From the NCBI GenBank assembly GCA_036850595.1, contig CM072152.1:8885640-8949639 (forward strand): 64,000 bases of DNA, read 5' to 3'. The stretch's first letter is position 1. Each line of letters begins with the position of its first letter. Below the pieces are notes generated by a model that was not told the origin of the DNA, searched no databases, and worked only from the letters and a program-made list of their open reading frames with translations. Source of the stretch: Rhyacichthys aspro. Its lineage: Eukaryota; Chordata; Actinopteri; Gobiiformes; Rhyacichthyidae. This document shows, one piece after another, positions 37,801 to 51,700 of the stretch. The translations under genes and the position numbers were made by a program.

Positions 37801-39929
37801 TTTTAGAACACATCATAATGGAGTCCTTCTAATCTCATTTCACAGCGGGCAGCGGCAGCACCACGTACATCTGCATGACAAAAATAGGGTCAGGAAGTTG
37901 ACAGCAGTAGGTTAGGGTGAAGTTATGAATGTCAACACTTCATTCAAGATCATTAAAGTTTAACAAACTTTATATGACACCAGTGGTTTAGTGAAATATG
38001 CTACACGAGAGAAGGGAGGCTAAAATTACATCCACATTTCACAAAAGCCGTGTTCGGTTCTTTCCATGCTAATGTGAAACGGCAATAACAATAACTTCCA
38101 CCCACACATATTTGAAATTTCAAGTGCATACCGAGCCTCTCAAAGTTAGCTAATACCAAGTGAAACCCATGTAAAGGGACAGTAAATGAGACAAAAAGAC
38201 AGCTAATGTAGGGGTTTGCATCACCAATTTCAAAAGTCGACACAAATTGCAAATTAGTCTCAATTTTTGCAATTATAAAACGTCAGAGTAGCATGAAAAC
38301 ACAGCAGAGCGTTAATGCTTTAGTCTTTTTTGAATGAATACAAAATAAAAATCCACATTTTCCATTCCTGTTAGTGGTTACAGTAAAGAACATGATTTAA
38401 ATTCCCATTTCCACAACTGAATTTGATTGGAATGGTTTGTGCCACTCTTAAAAGGAACCCGGACTATTAGCACTTTTTGGGCTTAATATGTTCTTAGTGT
38501 CCTATTGTACTAAAATTCATTGTTAGTTGCACTTGAAAACCCCCAATTACTTTAAAAATCGTATATGTTTACTACCGTTTCTGACTAGAATGCATTGCAA
38601 CGTCAACAACAACGGCGGCATACGATGGAAATTACTTTTTCAAAATTTATAAAAACTAAACACTCTAAAGTATTTTTGAGAACACGTTTTTATAACTGAA
38701 GCAAATGTTTATTACACAAGGTCAATTAGTTCTAAGAGTTTCCTTTAAGTAGCTGACACTCCATCTAGAGGTACCACTTGGAATTACTATGTGTACTACT
38801 ACACTAATGCCTTCAGCATGCAGTTTAATCTGTATTTTATCCCTCTGAGGAATTAGATTTCTCAATGTTAAAAACCAAAATTCTGTCTTTATATACTAAT
38901 TATGCCAGTCTTGAAAATCCAACTGAAGTACCAGATTACTTGAGCAATGGCTGCAGCTAGAGAGTGGTCTCAACCAATGACCTTCAGATCATGTCTTCAA
39001 TCTTGTCTCCAAAGACACCACTCCCAGGGGTCTTAGTTTATATCAATACGTTGGCTCACATGAACGCTGAGAAATCGCATTGACGTGAGCACAGAGCAGA
39101 CAATTCTCTGTGTTCAGGTCAATAAACCATCTGAGTCCAAGGCTGTCAGAAAAAAGCCATTAGTCCAACAACAAACGTCAAGTGAAAATACATTGATTTT
39201 GCATGTTAAGTGTGTTAACTGTGAGGTAAATCCACATACTTGGTCGATGTTAGCACAACGGCAGGAGGAACTATGTTTAATTATTTCCTTTGTTCACAAT
39301 CTTCTTTGACGTAACTTTTATTGACAGGCAACATGTCTTTGAACCACAGTTTGATTGGAGCTAGATGAACCGCAGTCATGGAGGATGCACTCTCTCTCTT
39401 TCCATTTAATGCTCTGAGTCCGTTGGCTATTTTTAATTTTTTATTTAATTTATTTTCCACACCTTTTTTGTGGAAACATGGTGGTGAAAGTGCAAACTAC
39501 AATTGCATACGGTCCTCTGGGGCATTGCATGTCTATTTTTCCAAAATTGACAAATGCAAATTGTGTCATTTTGATTTTATTAAATACGTCTATGACTGAA
39601 GTATACTATTTGTATACTATTTATACTATATGTTACAACGTTTTACACAATGCAACTTTAACCATGCAGTTAACCTGCTTTTGCTGCTGGCCTTTAGTAA
39701 GCTTTCACCTTCAAGGCAATTTACACACCTCCCTTTCTCCCTCATTAAATGACCTTTTTATGTTTTCTAATTATTATTTTAGGTAAGGTGGCAGAAGACA
39801 ATGAATGCCATCCATAGAAACATTAATTTATGTTCTGCAAAAGAAGGGATGAAAAAAAGTTCATCATTAATTCGGACAAATTAACTAGACTAATTTTTTG
39901 CTAATCACTGAACAAGACAAGAGGAAATT
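34875..39929. other. Non-coding stretch
   Basis: No gene recognised. A T-run lies at 35391-35411. 36900-37030 and 37700-37880 have a mixed, repeat-free composition that could be conserved non-coding sequence, which cannot be tested here. Confidence 0.5.
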
Positions 39930-40010
39930 TAATTACATTGAATGTAATTAGAGCAAGGCTTTCTCCACAACACTATGCAGCCTGTTCCTTTTTCAAATCA
40001 CTGTGATTTG
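39930..40010. promoter_or_regulatory. Two adjacent palindromes, homeodomain-like
   Basis: taattacattgaatgtaatta (39930-39950) is a perfect palindrome with 10-bp arms around a single G and places two TAATTA homeodomain cores head to head. Forty-four bases on, caaatcactgtgatttg (39994-40010) is a perfect palindrome with 8-bp arms. TAAT-type cores also lie just upstream (gactaattttttgctaatca). An enhancer-like element is inferred. Confidence 0.35.
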
Positions 40011-40505
40011 CCTATAAACACCTTAATTGGCTTTGGCATTTAACAGCTTGTTACAAAAGTGCCAGTGTTGCCAATGAAACGGGGACTGGGTCAGTGCATC
40101 AGATCAATAAATGTTACTGTATATTGTAAAGACATTAAACTCACTGCTTTTACAGTCATTTAAGTCATAGCTGATGATTTTATATGAGTTCAAAATTACC
40201 CACACAACATGTTCAATATTTGTACAGTGTTTGGTTTTGTGTGGTTGTTCGCACATTATGTAAATGCACATTAAGTGAAGAAGCCCATGACCATGCAGCA
40301 TACAATACAGTGATAGAGGATACCTGACATCCAGACACTGGATCAGAGGCAGGGATGGAGGAAACGTGTGTTGCCAGCAGTGACATTGTCAAGAAGTATG
40401 AAAATGAGCATTTAGTATCATCAGGTTTGTTCAGAGCTGTGCACAAAAGGTAATCAATACTTTGGACTGGACTTAAATTGGCAGTGATAAGATGACAGAT
40501 TACAC

Positions 40506-40544
<39 letters not shown>
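40506..40544. repeat. (TAGT)n microsatellite
   Basis: Nearly ten perfect tetranucleotide units. Its purity suggests that it is still variable in length. Confidence 0.95.
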
Positions 40545-43500
40545 CTGCACTGTAAATAACATAACTGTCAAAGTATACAAGTATTTATTGTGCTAATAGC
40601 AAAAAGTCATCCACAGTCTCTATCTACTGTGTACTATTTGAAGCTGTGAGAGCAGTGCTTCAGTTGTCCCTTCTTAAAATGTTCTCTGACCCTTAGGAAT
40701 GATCATGAATTTCATTAAACATACAGAAAAGTGAAAAATATACAACCAATTAGAGATTTAAAGCAATACATACAGCCTACTCCATTTTTATAAAATGCTT
40801 TATAAATGATTGGTCAGGTAGGAAAGATCTCTGTGGAAATAGGTTTGAATTACTTGGCTGGTCTGGCCGGCCAGGATATCCATCATGTTCCTCTCAAAGC
40901 TGATTTCAACCAAATGACTGGCTTGTTTGCTGCTGCAGGACTGGCAGTCATGGGCATGTTTTTGGTTTGAAAAAGAAGGGAGCACTCGTTTCTGTTACAC
41001 AGTGTTGCTCTAATAAAATTCCACTGTGGTAGGTGGTTACTCGCAGATGGTTTACCCCAGTCACCAAGTTTTCACCTAGAGTATCTGCCCTTTTCTGTGG
41101 AAGCCTTTACAGATTATGTGTTAAAAAATAATAGCACTCCGACTTTGTGCTGAATGTAAGTCATCGGTGCACCAGTTTGTACAACAACTGTTGACATGAA
41201 GGACGTGATGGTCAAAACCCTCATAGCCTCTACATGAAGCAATGGGGATCTTTTCTTTGTACAGCAATATCCATATACAAACAGTAGAGCATTACACAGT
41301 GACTGGAGGTGAGATGGCTCCAACACGTACATTGTCTGCATCTGGATAGTAAGGTCAGTGGTCACCAATATCATTTCAGATAGCCTCTGTTTCCATAGGA
41401 TTTATAAGGTTGTGTGTGTGTGTTCCTATGGCATTCTTTTTCCTTTCCCTTCTTAGACTGGAGGATTTATGAGATAGCTATCACAACCCTTTTGCCTCCA
41501 CATTCTTAGCTATGTGGCAATCATGCCCCATGTCTAACAGTCCTTTTCTCACCCCCCTTTCCCTCATTGCATTGTGGTGCAAAGGTCACACATGTTATCA
41601 GACACAGAGCTGCCAGCAGACCCTTTATGTGTGGAGTCTAACCATTGCTCTGGAAGGTAATGTGGGCAAATCAATGTTCCACATGACCTATTCCTCTGCA
41701 TCTCACCATCTTTCTCTGACTTGTTCCTCGCCAGTTTACCCTCTGATTTTTTATTTCTTTTGTCGCTCTTCTCGTGGCTCCTGACTTGTCATACAGCAAG
41801 ATAGAACAGTGACCCATGGGTACAGAGGTATTTAGTCTGCTCCATTAGAAGTCCAGAACCAGACATGTATCATCCTGTTACCATCCCCTTTAAAGACCTT
41901 TATCTCTTTCTCAGGTGACTGTCTTTGCCTTCACTGTTCACTGATCCTACAATTGGAATCATCTCCCTCTGGATTTTTTTTACTAAATCAAATGTGGTAG
42001 CCAGAGCATTTTGCAGAAGCACATTTATTTTTAGAAATATCTGAATAATGCACATTTGCATCAGAGCAAGCCTGAGATGAATTGTCACCCCACATGTGTT
42101 GTACTGAGGTCTGCAATGTAGACAAAAAAGTGATATTAGAATGTCTTTTAAGCTTCATGTGTCATTACATTTTGGTGCTGCTACATCTGTCTCCAGTCTC
42201 CACTCCTGGCTCTGCACACAATAATGATAATTTACCAACTGTGTGTTTTTACACGTTTTATTTGAGAAGAAGCACCTGACAAATTGAGGGAAAGGTGTCA
42301 GTTTTGTCAGTAGAGACAAAGACTGCCCTACCACAAATGCGTTTTCTAAGGCGGTATTGTAAAATTAGCCCCTGACTCCATACATGTCCAAGTTGCAGTT
42401 GATTTGCTGCAGTTAATATGAAAACCATGCACACATCACGCATCAAATGTTCATATGTTAACTGTTTCAGGTGAATGCACAAAGATAATTTCAGAAACAT
42501 TTGCTTCATGGTTTTCATTAAGATGAAATAGCCTATCAACAGCAATCTAGAAAGAATGAACCTTTTATACAGCCTTGCCATTCAATTTATGTTGAATATT
42601 TACTCAATCTCATGAAAACACATACTGGATGCAACTACAGTTAGCTTAACAGCCCCTTGTCTCCTTTAAACAACAAAATCTATGATAAAAAACAGAATCC
42701 TTTTATTTTGTTCTCACCAAAAGTATGCCTTAACAACCTCTGTGTGATAAATGACTTTTTACAGCATATGACAGCTTCACCTAGGGAACCTTTTCTGTTC
42801 ATGATTAAAGTAACGACCCTGACGATGAGCTCAGATCTGGTAGAATTCTCTAATACACATACTCTCTAGTGCAGCAGCTGCAAAGTACAATGCAGACACA
42901 CAGAATCCCCGTTAGAGAAGTCAAGGCAAATTCACCCAGGCCTGAAATGAATTTTATATGTCTTTACTTTCCTGCTCTGCGTAAAGAATATTCATAGTCA
43001 TTAAAATATTACAGCTTTGTATGTTAGAATGGCGTCATAAGGGACGTGGGACGTTGTTTGAGATTCAGAAAACTTTGGAGAGAATTCCATTACAAATTAA
43101 ACCAGTGCAGTGCTAAGTATATGTATGAATACTAAAATATTACATTGCATTGGCTCACATTGCACAATATATTACAATTTAACATTGAGCAAAACATCTT
43201 ATTGTAATGTGTGAAGAAACTCCAGTCATCCCTGTTATGCCTTTTGGTCAAAAAAAGTTGTTTTTTTCTTCAGTGAAATAATTAACTTGTTCGTGAGAAT
43301 CAGAGGAGGATTGTATAAGAAAGCCACAATAATAATGAAAAATAATGATGTTTAAACTTCAGTGAGCGTATTTCATGTCACTTTTTTTTTCTTATTCTGC
43401 AGTCTTCACTCTTGTTTTGTGCAATGTTCACAGACAAAAGCAACTCTAAACTCTAATCTTGCTCACAGTGATTCATCTCCTCACTTCTCCTTTTTGTCTG

Positions 43501-46500
43501 TGGACAAACTGCTTCCACTGCAAAAATCTGCTGGCCAGCTTCAGTCTGTTTGCTTTCTGTCTGGGAGCTGTCTTGTTTTCCCTGTGTCCTTTGTTGCCAT
43601 TCAAACCTGTGAAACCAAATTCTCCTTTGAAAAATCGTGTTCTTGGAGGCAGCTGAAAAGAACAGACAAATAACACTGTCAGAGGCACAGAGTATGCTTC
43701 CTCTCAGAGCGGGGCAGAGCACCAAAACACTACAAAGAAGATTTAAAGATGGCAAGACAAGTATAAGAAAAAAATCTGAAGGACATCCTTTTCTAGATTT
43801 TGGCTGCATTACTGCCCATGAGCCCCAGCACAATCCTTTCACTCCACGATGCAGAGAGATTGTACACTAAATATTTGCGAAGCCTGAAAGCCATTTTGGT
43901 GTGCACAGTCCAGAGATAACATGATACTTTGGAACACATGACACATACTCTATTGGGAAAGCAATATGTTTTGCAGCAAGATGCATGCATTACTCTGAAC
44001 AATGTAGCAAAAGAAAACACCACTGTCACTGAGAGGACACTTAGCCAAGGTAATTACTACACATTTGGTAATCTAAAAACTACCAGGACAAGGTCTGAAC
44101 TACTTTAGACATACAGTAGCAGATGCAATGTGAATTATTATACTTTTTTTTCTAAAACTTAGCAAACATCCTTCCTAACTTTAGAATGAGAGGATTGAAA
44201 CCTGCATTGACTAATTTGTACTATTGTAGCATGTGTAAAGAGGAACACGTCTGATGGGGTCAACATCATGGGATGCTTAGTGGGAGTGCTGCACTGAAAA
44301 GCACCAGAGAGAAGTAGTTAGTACAGGAATATTGAGTAAGTTGTAAAAGTAGTGATTCCATGAACACATTAAATTTGCATTTTGGGAAAATAAGATTTTA
44401 AAAAGAGTTTAAAAAAAGTGGATTTTTTTCCCCCCTTATCAAATAAACTCTTCAAATGTCCAACTCACTTTGACAGCTGTTTCCAGTTTTCAAAAACATA
44501 TAACTCATATTTCAATTTATATACAGGATGATTGAAGACAAAACTATTACTCTTAATAAAACTAATACTGATGATTTTAAGACATTTATAATAGCGCTAT
44601 TAATAGGAAACATACAGCTGTCTTTGTCTAACATTAAAAAGACAGTCACAAGAAAAAAGAAAGACTCACAAAAAAAAAGCTTGTGGAAAGTCTCACATCA
44701 CACACAATTTATTCACCCCTTAATGCACCAATTAAGCATTTTTTTTCTTTTTGCAGCACAACGTTTGCTTCATTTTTGCTTTATATTTCATGAAAACATG
44801 CCTATAGTCTAGGTCTGTTCATCTTTCTGCTATACAGTCTGAGAAAAAAAAAAAAAATAGTGGGCTGCTCCAGAAATGGTATCATTACTTCATAACACTC
44901 CACACTAAGGGCAGATCTATTGAACCTTATTTAAAACGGTGCCTGCAGTCTTCTAGAGCCATTTGAGTAATTGACTGAAACATAGGATTACGATCGTTAA
45001 CCTGATTGCATCAAAAATGTTCAAACGTTCTTCAGAACATGCCTGCAGCCTGTCTGTTCTTGTGTGTATAACGTATGTTAGAGAGGCTGTATAGATGAGT
45101 GTTGCTTATATACCTGAATGTGACTCATAAAAGTATGTGTGGGTTTGCATGCATCCAAGTGCATAATGTATAATGTACAGCTTCTGCCCTGTTTTTGGAG
45201 CCAGAGAGCTTCTCACACTGGCAAATCTTCTGGCAAATGCTCATTTTCTGGCAAATGCACATTTTCTCCAAGTAGATGAGTCTTTTATACTATTGTTTAA
45301 AATTTAAAGCATCTATCTTGATTAAACATACCTTGCTGCAAAGTATAATTTATAAATCATGTGACTAGCCTGTTTGTCTGTAAACATGTTGGACGATTTA
45401 GAATAACCCAGAGTTTCAGATAACTGCACAGAACATATAGAATGTAAGATGTGTATGATGTGCATTTGCCCTGCTGTCTGTAAGGGGTGCTAACCCAACT
45501 GGAACGGCCCCCTAACAGCCCCAAGTGGGGATACTGTTGGTTACCTATTAATGGTTGGCCTTTTTCTGTGAGGCACGGTCCCACGGAAGAAAATGACAGG
45601 AATCACATGGGCCATGTTTACTGCTGCCTATAAAGAGGCCTGCTATTGGTGCGCCCACTCTCTCTTCTCTCTCACTCAGTTATGGCCAATACACATTTCT
45701 ACATATCACTCACTAGGTAGATCATATTACAATTATTGGTGAACAGTATCAGGGGTCACTGTGTCCAATGCTACGGTCCGTATTTATTGATATCAGATGT
45801 CAGCGCTACTTGGACATTTTGTCACACCGCTTATTTTGTTGCAAAAAAAAAAAAAATTAAAAATTAAAACATTTTTTTTTTTAGTCAAACCTTTCTAGCT
45901 ACTAGTGGCACTTTCCCCCCGCTGATTATTACTGAAGTCTCCCTAGTGAAACGAGACACTGCACTAGGGTAAGACAAAATGGACTTTTGGAAAAAAAATA
46001 AATAAATCAAAACTTTGACTTTGGTAGTGATTAACTGTCTCAAAGTAACACTCCTTGCATCTGGAAAACATTCAAAGCTCCAATGAACAAATGAAAGCTC
46101 CTGAGCACAGCTTTTTAATTGAACACAATCTTCTGTTTAAGACATTAATGAACTAAATTTCTAAACTAAAACACTACTAAAATTGAAATTGTAATCACAC
46201 CAAAACTACAGACTCCACCTTTAAAGTTAGAACGCATGGGATTAAGAACAGGCTCCGAGAAACTGTGTAATATGACTTTGGCTTTAAAGCTCAGACATTT
46301 GGGAGAAAAAAGAGTGTGTAAACAACACAAAAACTTGGTCCATTAGACTTGATTTGGTTTGACCCCCGGAGCCGTGGTTTCTGTGAGTGCGTGTTGACGG
46401 AAAATGGTAAGCTCCGAATGCATTCCAAAGTGGAATAAATAGTCCCAGTGCCTCTGGCCAAACTTTATATTATCTATCTGTCTTATTTAAAGATGTGAGA

Positions 46501-48640
46501 AAATAACTCTATCGTCAATTGATCATTTGCTGGAAGCCCCTCAGTACTCCCACGAGCAAGGAGCAAGACAGAATTCATTAACCATTGCGGATAATCACAC
46601 CAGCTCACGACACTGGAGAAAGGGCCTTATTAAAGATGTTTGGGGAGCAGATGGAAGATACAGACAGGCCATGATTTGTCTTGTCAGGAGGTAGGTAAAC
46701 AACAATGAGTCAGTCGGAAAATGAGGAACAAACTCACAAGCAAACAGCATGTCTGTACTTTGGATCCAACTTCTGTCTCAAGTCATTACCTCCCCAGTCG
46801 ACCCTGTCTTTCAATCCCCGTCACAGCGACTGAAGTTGTAATTTAGCGTCTTTGTGTCTGCATCTTCGCTAAACTGCTTAGCAACTCCTAATTACCTCTG
46901 TGTATTTACCAACCGTGTCAGGGATTTTTAAATTCATAATATATTTTTTTTCTCGTGTGCAACAAATAAGCTTTTACAAGTGAACTACTGGGACGTGACA
47001 TGTAGTCTGGTCTGTAATCCTGACAAAATTGTTTACGGCTGAGAATAAAGCCAGTGATTGTTTTGCTCGAGCAGTGGAGCTCATCCTTGGTGAGGTTTAA
47101 GGGAAGGAAAGGACTCTGAAGATTTGGTGGGAGGAAATGGGAGAGTAAAAGGCAGTTAAAAGACTTTTATGAAGGGAAGGCACATCTTCTCTTCTTTTTT
47201 TTTTAATTTTTGTTTTATTTTGCTTCACATGCAGCAACATATACATAGGCTCTGGAGCATAGTATGGGTCATAGCATGATTTGATCTTTATATTGCACCT
47301 GGGTAAAAAATCAAAGTCATATTATTTTACATTTTTTATTATTTACAACCAGTGAGTTTTTAGACACTGAATGCAACATTTTTTTCTCAAATAAAATAAA
47401 ACAATATGAGCTAATGCAGTTCAGCATTTGGGTATTATGCTGCTCCTTATGCCCTTAATGAATTTACGAAATATGGTTTGAAAATCTATTGTATAAAAAA
47501 ATAAAATATAAAATAAAATATAAAATAGACACAAAAAATCAACCTAAAACCACTTTAGATCTCAGAGGATTACTGCTTTAAAAATGATTCATTCTTTTAT
47601 TCATTTATCCAATCATTTATCACATAATCCAGCTTCTGAATCTCTGCGTGCAAATCTGGTCCCTGCACCCTCGTCCTGCTCACTTTACCTCGATTTGGGC
47701 GTTCACACGAAAGATCAGCCATACTAAGGGCCGTCTGAAACCGGTGAGTGTTGAGGGCATGTGGCTTATTAGACCCTCCAAGTCTGCACCGCTAGAGTCA
47801 CTCACTGTGTGTATCACTGGCTTCTGCTCCTCATGACAGACACAAGTTCTGCATTCATTCATTCATTCACACAGAATGAAAGATTATTTGCCACTTAAGC
47901 TTGGTGCGTAACCGTGGTGACAGAGAGGACCTGCTCCTGTCAGACAGAGGGGAGTGTGTCTGAAAGGGGAGTGCCGAGTTAGACCCTACCCTGTGATCAA
48001 GGCAACTCCATTCAGCCGCAAGTGGCACTACAGACCGAGGGCACCAGAGTGGAAGTGAGGGATTTGTTTCACAAAGGGCCAACCATTTGTGGTTGTTTTC
48101 ATTTTTACATGTGTATTTTTACTTCACTTGATCTCCGTATTCAAGTTTCTGCATCACAAGATTAGACGCTATTATTCAGATTATTTATCATATTCATTCA
48201 GAGGGAAAAGACATTGTTTGGAAAAATATTCATCAAATGTGGCAGCAGCAATAGGATCAAGAGACAAGGGGAAGACATCTTTATGCACTTCAAAAGAAAA
48301 TATATAAATATATATATATATATCTGAGGTACAGGGGGAGGGAACAGGAGGGAGAAAGTCATTATAAGAAGACTACCAAGAGGACATACCAATCTTCATA
48401 GCACTCTTCAAAGAATAGAGAAACTTGCAACGGTACTTTGTGACACCTGAGTGTGTATGACAGTGGAGCATATTGTGAATTGTATTAAGTATGTATCAGA
48501 AAGACTGATGGACACGATGGCCATACATGAGCAAAGAAGAACCTGACTTAAATATGTATTGTAATGTGGAGTCAGCAGGAACGCTCAAAGGTCCGTCAAC
48601 TTTTGCACCTTTTAAAACAAACAGGACTTCTTTTAGGATG
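40545..48640. other. Non-coding stretch
   Basis: No gene recognised. A strong acceptor-like tract ending at 43402 opens into about 90 stop-free codons (to 43673) of unfamiliar sequence, overlapped by an open frame on the other strand. A direct duplication of tctggcaaatg-cattt units lies at 45228-45262. A TATA-like element with a pyrimidine-rich downstream tract is at 45629-45680. A/T runs are at 44845-44860 and 45845-45885, and (TA)n at 48302-48324. Confidence 0.5.
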
Positions 48641-48712
48641 TGGGACCAGCAGGGGGCAGTAATGCAACTCCATGGATGCAAGCTGCCGTAAAACACCACA
48701 GAAGAAGAAGAT
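48641..48712 (+). repeat. Dispersed repeat end with (GAA)n
   Basis: The segment ccagcagggggcagtaatgc, then tggatgcaagctgccgtaaa, then accacagaagaagaagatga resembles a frequent teleost repeat end made of a CAGCAGGGGGCAGTAATG block, a GCCG-TAAA block and a GAA tail. The parent element is not identified. Confidence 0.5.
48646..48659 (+). promoter_or_regulatory. CTCF core motif within a repeat
   Basis: CCAGCAGGGGGCAG matches CCASYAGRKGGC at 12 of 12 positions plus the usual AG. It lies inside the dispersed repeat at 48641-48712, so other copies of that repeat may carry it too. Confidence 0.4.
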
Positions 48713-51700
48713 GAGGTTGCACAGTTGCAGCTTTCTCATCAGAAGTAGGGTAAGTAACAACATATTATTTTCTAAGATGTTTCATAGTACACCTTGAAGT
48801 GAAGTGTGTCGTTTTGGTTAATTCTCTTTCAAGCTAAAGCTGACATTGTTCTTGGAGAGCAGTAGCAGTTCTAGTATCATTCTAATGTTAAAATGGTGGC
48901 CAATCTCTACCATGTTGCTACTGGTGGAAGAGCAAACATTGTAGGCTTGTAGGCAGTGTTTTGGACCAAATGAACATGGGCTTGCAGTTCTAATTTAAAC
49001 ATTTGATGAACTTTTTTTTTTTTTTTTATTGCCATGAACCTTACTCTTCACTCTCAGGTACTATTACTCAAACTACAGATAAAAAAAGCCACTGTTTTAG
49101 AGCTTCTTGCTGAGGAAACCGGAAGCTAAGGATAATGCCATGTAACAATGATCAATAACATGATACATTATTGATCCCCTGAATTGTTTTTTCTAATGAT
49201 AGAGAACAGATCTAAGCCATGGCCAGTCAGTGTGGCGGGGGGCCTCAGGGCTTTTGTGCTGTGTCCAATGCCATTTGAGTGGAAAGTGAGCACCTAACAA
49301 GGACTAGTAGCTCATCTATATACAGAATGTCCTCTGTACTGTTTTTTATAAAATGGAAATGGGGATATTGACTTGTTTTGTGTGATTTAGTGAGTCATGA
49401 GCGTTTTCTGACAGGCCCAGGTTGAGTAAGGGCACCTTGCTACCAGAAGGCAAAGATCAAACTCTCTTACCTTTGACTTTTGAACTTTGAATCAAAGGTG
49501 GGTGTGCATAGTTTTTAAGTGCAAATTGCAATTTCACACCCTGCACCCATTTTTAAAGTGTGTGAACAGCTATGGTAACCCTGCAGGGACATGCTGTCAT
49601 CTATAAACAAAGCCAGGGAAAACACGTCGGAATATTTTAAAATTAAATCAGTTCATAAGAGCGTGAGCTAAAAAAAAAACAAGCGGAACTCTTCTGCAGC
49701 TGTGTTGAGTTTCTTTTTGCTGTGGGCAGCTGGAGAAACTGGTGATTAAACTCCTGCTGGTTTCTATGGCGATTTAACCCTTTGCACTCAAACTTAAATC
49801 ATAAAATCCTTACTCTATCATAAACAGTAAGACCTACTGGCTTGTTTTCGTTTTCTCTTGAAGCACAGTCATTAACTGGTCAAAAGAGTCCTCCTGAGTC
49901 CTGGTAAGGCAGAAGAATGTGGTTATTCCATGTTTGTAGAAAATCACAATGAATTACATCCTTTCCTCTACAATAATTTTGAATTATCAACAGAAGATAC
50001 CATATATTTAAATATATTTCACTCAAAGTTCTTTCCATTGACACGTCTCTAGTTTGCAGAAAGTTAGATTACCTCTGTGCTGGTGAAGAGTTATGTAAAC
50101 CTTAGCCGGTCTAATATTTTTATTGAAATTCCCAATAATAATATACAGCTGACTCATGCTGGACTCGTAGACCATGTTCGTGTGTCTTTGCCGTGTCATT
50201 GTGCTGTTGAAAGGAATCCACCCAGCATCAGCGGAGCTCTGGCTGGAGTTCTCGTTGGGATTCTCTCATGCGTCACCATCAGCGAACTGTGATTCTCCTC
50301 CTCCTCTACCACCTCCCCCAGATCCTTCACTTCAGCTTTTTTCACTTTTCACTTCTCCTTCACACCTAGACATCTCTGAATTAGCGAGTTAGCACAAACT
50401 CTTCCATTCCCTGCGTTGTCAGCTCCCACCTCTCTGTGCCCACTCTTCTCTTGCACTTCACACATCCTTATTCTTACCATTTTTCATTCATTCTTTCCCA
50501 CTTTTTCTCTCACTATTCTTAGTTGTTTTTTGGGTCATTGTTTGGTAGATTTCTCTTCTTCCATTCATGTTTTCCTCCCTTCCCACTCTTATCTTCTTCA
50601 CGCCTCAATTCACGACTCCACCGTCTGCTCCTACTCCTTATTAAACCCAGTCTCTTAGTATCTATTACAATTTGTTACTGCTTCCAGCCTTTCAGTCTTT
50701 CCTCACATTTAACTGGGTGTGGCTCATGCTTAAACATAACTATAACATATAGATATTTATTTTTTTTACTTCATTTACTAGGTTGTTTTTCTAAAAATAC
50801 CAGAATGTGCTTGAAAAGAAAGGTAAATACGCTTTTAATCTGCATGCGTTTAATCAGTAATAATTACGCCCGTGTTTGTGGAAACATTAAGTGGATTAAG
50901 TACTAGTGATATTACTCGAGCGTTTTTGCTTAGCCCACTCTCTCGTTGCATGTGTTTCATCTTTTCTTTTTCCCTGACTTTTCAACAGTTCATGCACCTC
51001 CTTCCATATGCCGTGCTCCAGTCCTCCGTCACTTTCTCGCACTCGCTTTCTGGGCTCCCACCCCCGGTCTTTTTCTCATCGCAGCAAACACCCCGCTGAG
51101 GACTGTCACGCAGCCCAGAGCAAAGTAACAGGCTTGAGGAACAGAGATGTCTTATGAGGGGAAAGGGAGCGCTTCATGAGAAAAGTGTTGTCGAAATTGC
51201 AGGGCATTTTCCGTCACCCTCTTTGCACTTTCTTGTACTTGTATCTCCTGTTATACACTTGTTTCTTATCCTTAACCCAGTCGATCCTCATGCTTTTCTC
51301 ACTAGCTGTGTTATCTCGGGGGTGTTATTTTAGCAAGTCACTTATCTGGCTTTGAAATCAAGTGATGATGCTTCATATTTTGAGACATGACTGACACAAT
51401 ATATACATTACAACATGTCTTTGAAAAGACAGATCAGTGCACTGCTCATCTGTGACAAATTATTGGAGATATTTTCTTGTCTTGATCTTGGCACACTCTG
51501 GTCTTGGAAATTAGACAGTTTGCTGAAAGTTCAACTCAAATCACGGAGCATATAATACATCGCCAATCCATTTTCCTGCCTATTTACTCAGTTTTTGCTT
51601 TTAACGACTGCATCAGTATGATTCCACCGTCTAAGTGTCTGGCAGTGGGCTGTTTAGGACTTTGTGGGGAAAAAGAGGGAAACAACTGTTCTGACAGGAC

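Noticed and set aside
45477..45815. Solo LTR
   Set aside because: A TATA-like element is present, but no TG…CA boundaries with matching target duplications could be found.
50284..51128. Series of long overlapping open frames on the plus strand
   Set aside because: A pyrimidine-rich tract with few stop codons; several frames are open at once and none has a recognisable domain.
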